Assembly: GCA_943370385.1 (NCBI GenBank)
Contig: CALRQT020000012.1
Coordinates: 38,536-102,535, forward strand
Length of the DNA stretch: 64,000 nt
DNA from: BAIKAL-G1 sp943370385
Lineage (GTDB): Bacteria; Cyanobacteriota; Cyanobacteriia; PCC-6307; Cyanobiaceae
Reading direction: 5' to 3'
The position numbers and the translations under genes are program-made. Under the pieces are notes generated by a model. The model made no database searches. It was given only the letters and a program-made list of their open reading frames with translations, and was not told the origin of the DNA. Below are positions 63,881 through 64,000 of this stretch, piece by piece (within the stretch, counting starts at the first letter, position 1; each line of letters begins with the position of its first letter).

Positions 63881-64000
63881 TCAACCGATCGCAGGTGCGG
63901 TCAGAGCCACGGGGGTGGACTGGGCAGCGGCGAGGTCGAGGGGGAAGTTGTGAGCGTTGCGCTCGTGCATCACTTCCATGCCCAGACCAGCGCGGTTCAG
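63881..64000 (-). CDS. psbA: Photosystem II D1 protein, C-terminal end (partial)
   Basis: Only the last 39 residues are inside the window; the gene continues beyond the right edge. LNRAGLGMEVMHERNAHNFPL is the D1 C-terminus, with the His, Glu and Asp residues that ligate the Mn4CaO5 cluster, followed by the DLA site after which CtpA cleaves. The extension AAQSTPVALTAPAIG is removed on maturation. It is followed by a strong terminator. Confidence 0.98.
   Translation of the reverse strand: MNRAGLGMEVMHERNAHNFPLDLAAAQSTPVALTAPAIG

Overview
This is a GC-rich chromosomal window from a unicellular alpha-cyanobacterium of the Cyanobium / freshwater-to-brackish Synechococcus type. The grounds are the phycobilisome core operon (apcE, apcABC), the cyanobacterial gene order of the ATP synthase operon (atp1-a-c-b'-b-delta-alpha-gamma), RNA polymerase with rpoC split into rpoC1 and rpoC2, the end of psbA, a picocyanobacterial biotin cluster, and several protein families found only in cyanobacteria (Ycf35, DUF2997, DUF3143, DUF3493, a high-light-inducible protein). 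The content is ordinary core genome. I saw no insertion sequence, prophage, integrase or CRISPR array.

Layout. 1-1407: a tightly overlapping minus-strand chain of a 2OG-Fe(II) oxygenase-like protein, a [2Fe-2S] ferredoxin, a small protein and the start of a DUF3326-like gene. 1424-7408: the ATP synthase operon on the minus strand, closed by an intrinsic terminator. 7602-13924: a methyltransferase diverging from apcE, then apcA-apcB-apcC with their own promoter, leader and terminator. 13965-17257: ftsW, then ccdA and ccs1 (system II cytochrome c maturation). 17434-25777: queF, glnB behind a textbook NtcA box, a TlyA-type methyltransferase with a repeat-built insertion, purB, an SKI2-like helicase, and a two-TM ion-channel-like protein with a degenerate filter.

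26027-30803: a five-gene biotin operon, bioF-bioK-bioC-bioD-bioA, with overlapping or tightly spaced genes. 30846-36716: a membrane J-domain protein plus DUF3143, rsmG, a cluster of aldo/keto reductase + ferredoxin + Ycf35 + DUF2997, a HEAT-repeat protein and a small membrane protein. 36912-39399: an AmpG-like transporter facing rlmN and a high-light-inducible protein. 39420-50404: rpsT-tatD-rpoB-rpoC1-rpoC2 on the minus strand, closed by a strong terminator only 21 nt before the high-light-inducible gene. 50507-54505: hisD, rpiA, an HtrA protease and a small unknown. 54685-60740: rimP-nusA-ylxR-infB. 60743-64000: a low-complexity-tail membrane protein overlapping a DUF3493 gene, tRNA-Thr(CGU), a cobalamin riboswitch driving a HupE-type protein, a conserved unknown, and the 3' end of psbA.

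Many genes start with GTG or TTG and many neighbours overlap by 1-8 nt, so translational coupling is common. I found no clear new multi-gene defence or metabolic system. The leads that deserve a second look are the hli gene behind the rpoC2 terminator, the ion-channel homologue with an altered filter, the ferredoxin/Glu-type aldo-keto reductase/Ycf35/DUF2997 cluster, the repeat insertion in TlyA, the antisense-overlapped low-complexity tail, and competing hairpins between ccs1 and queF.
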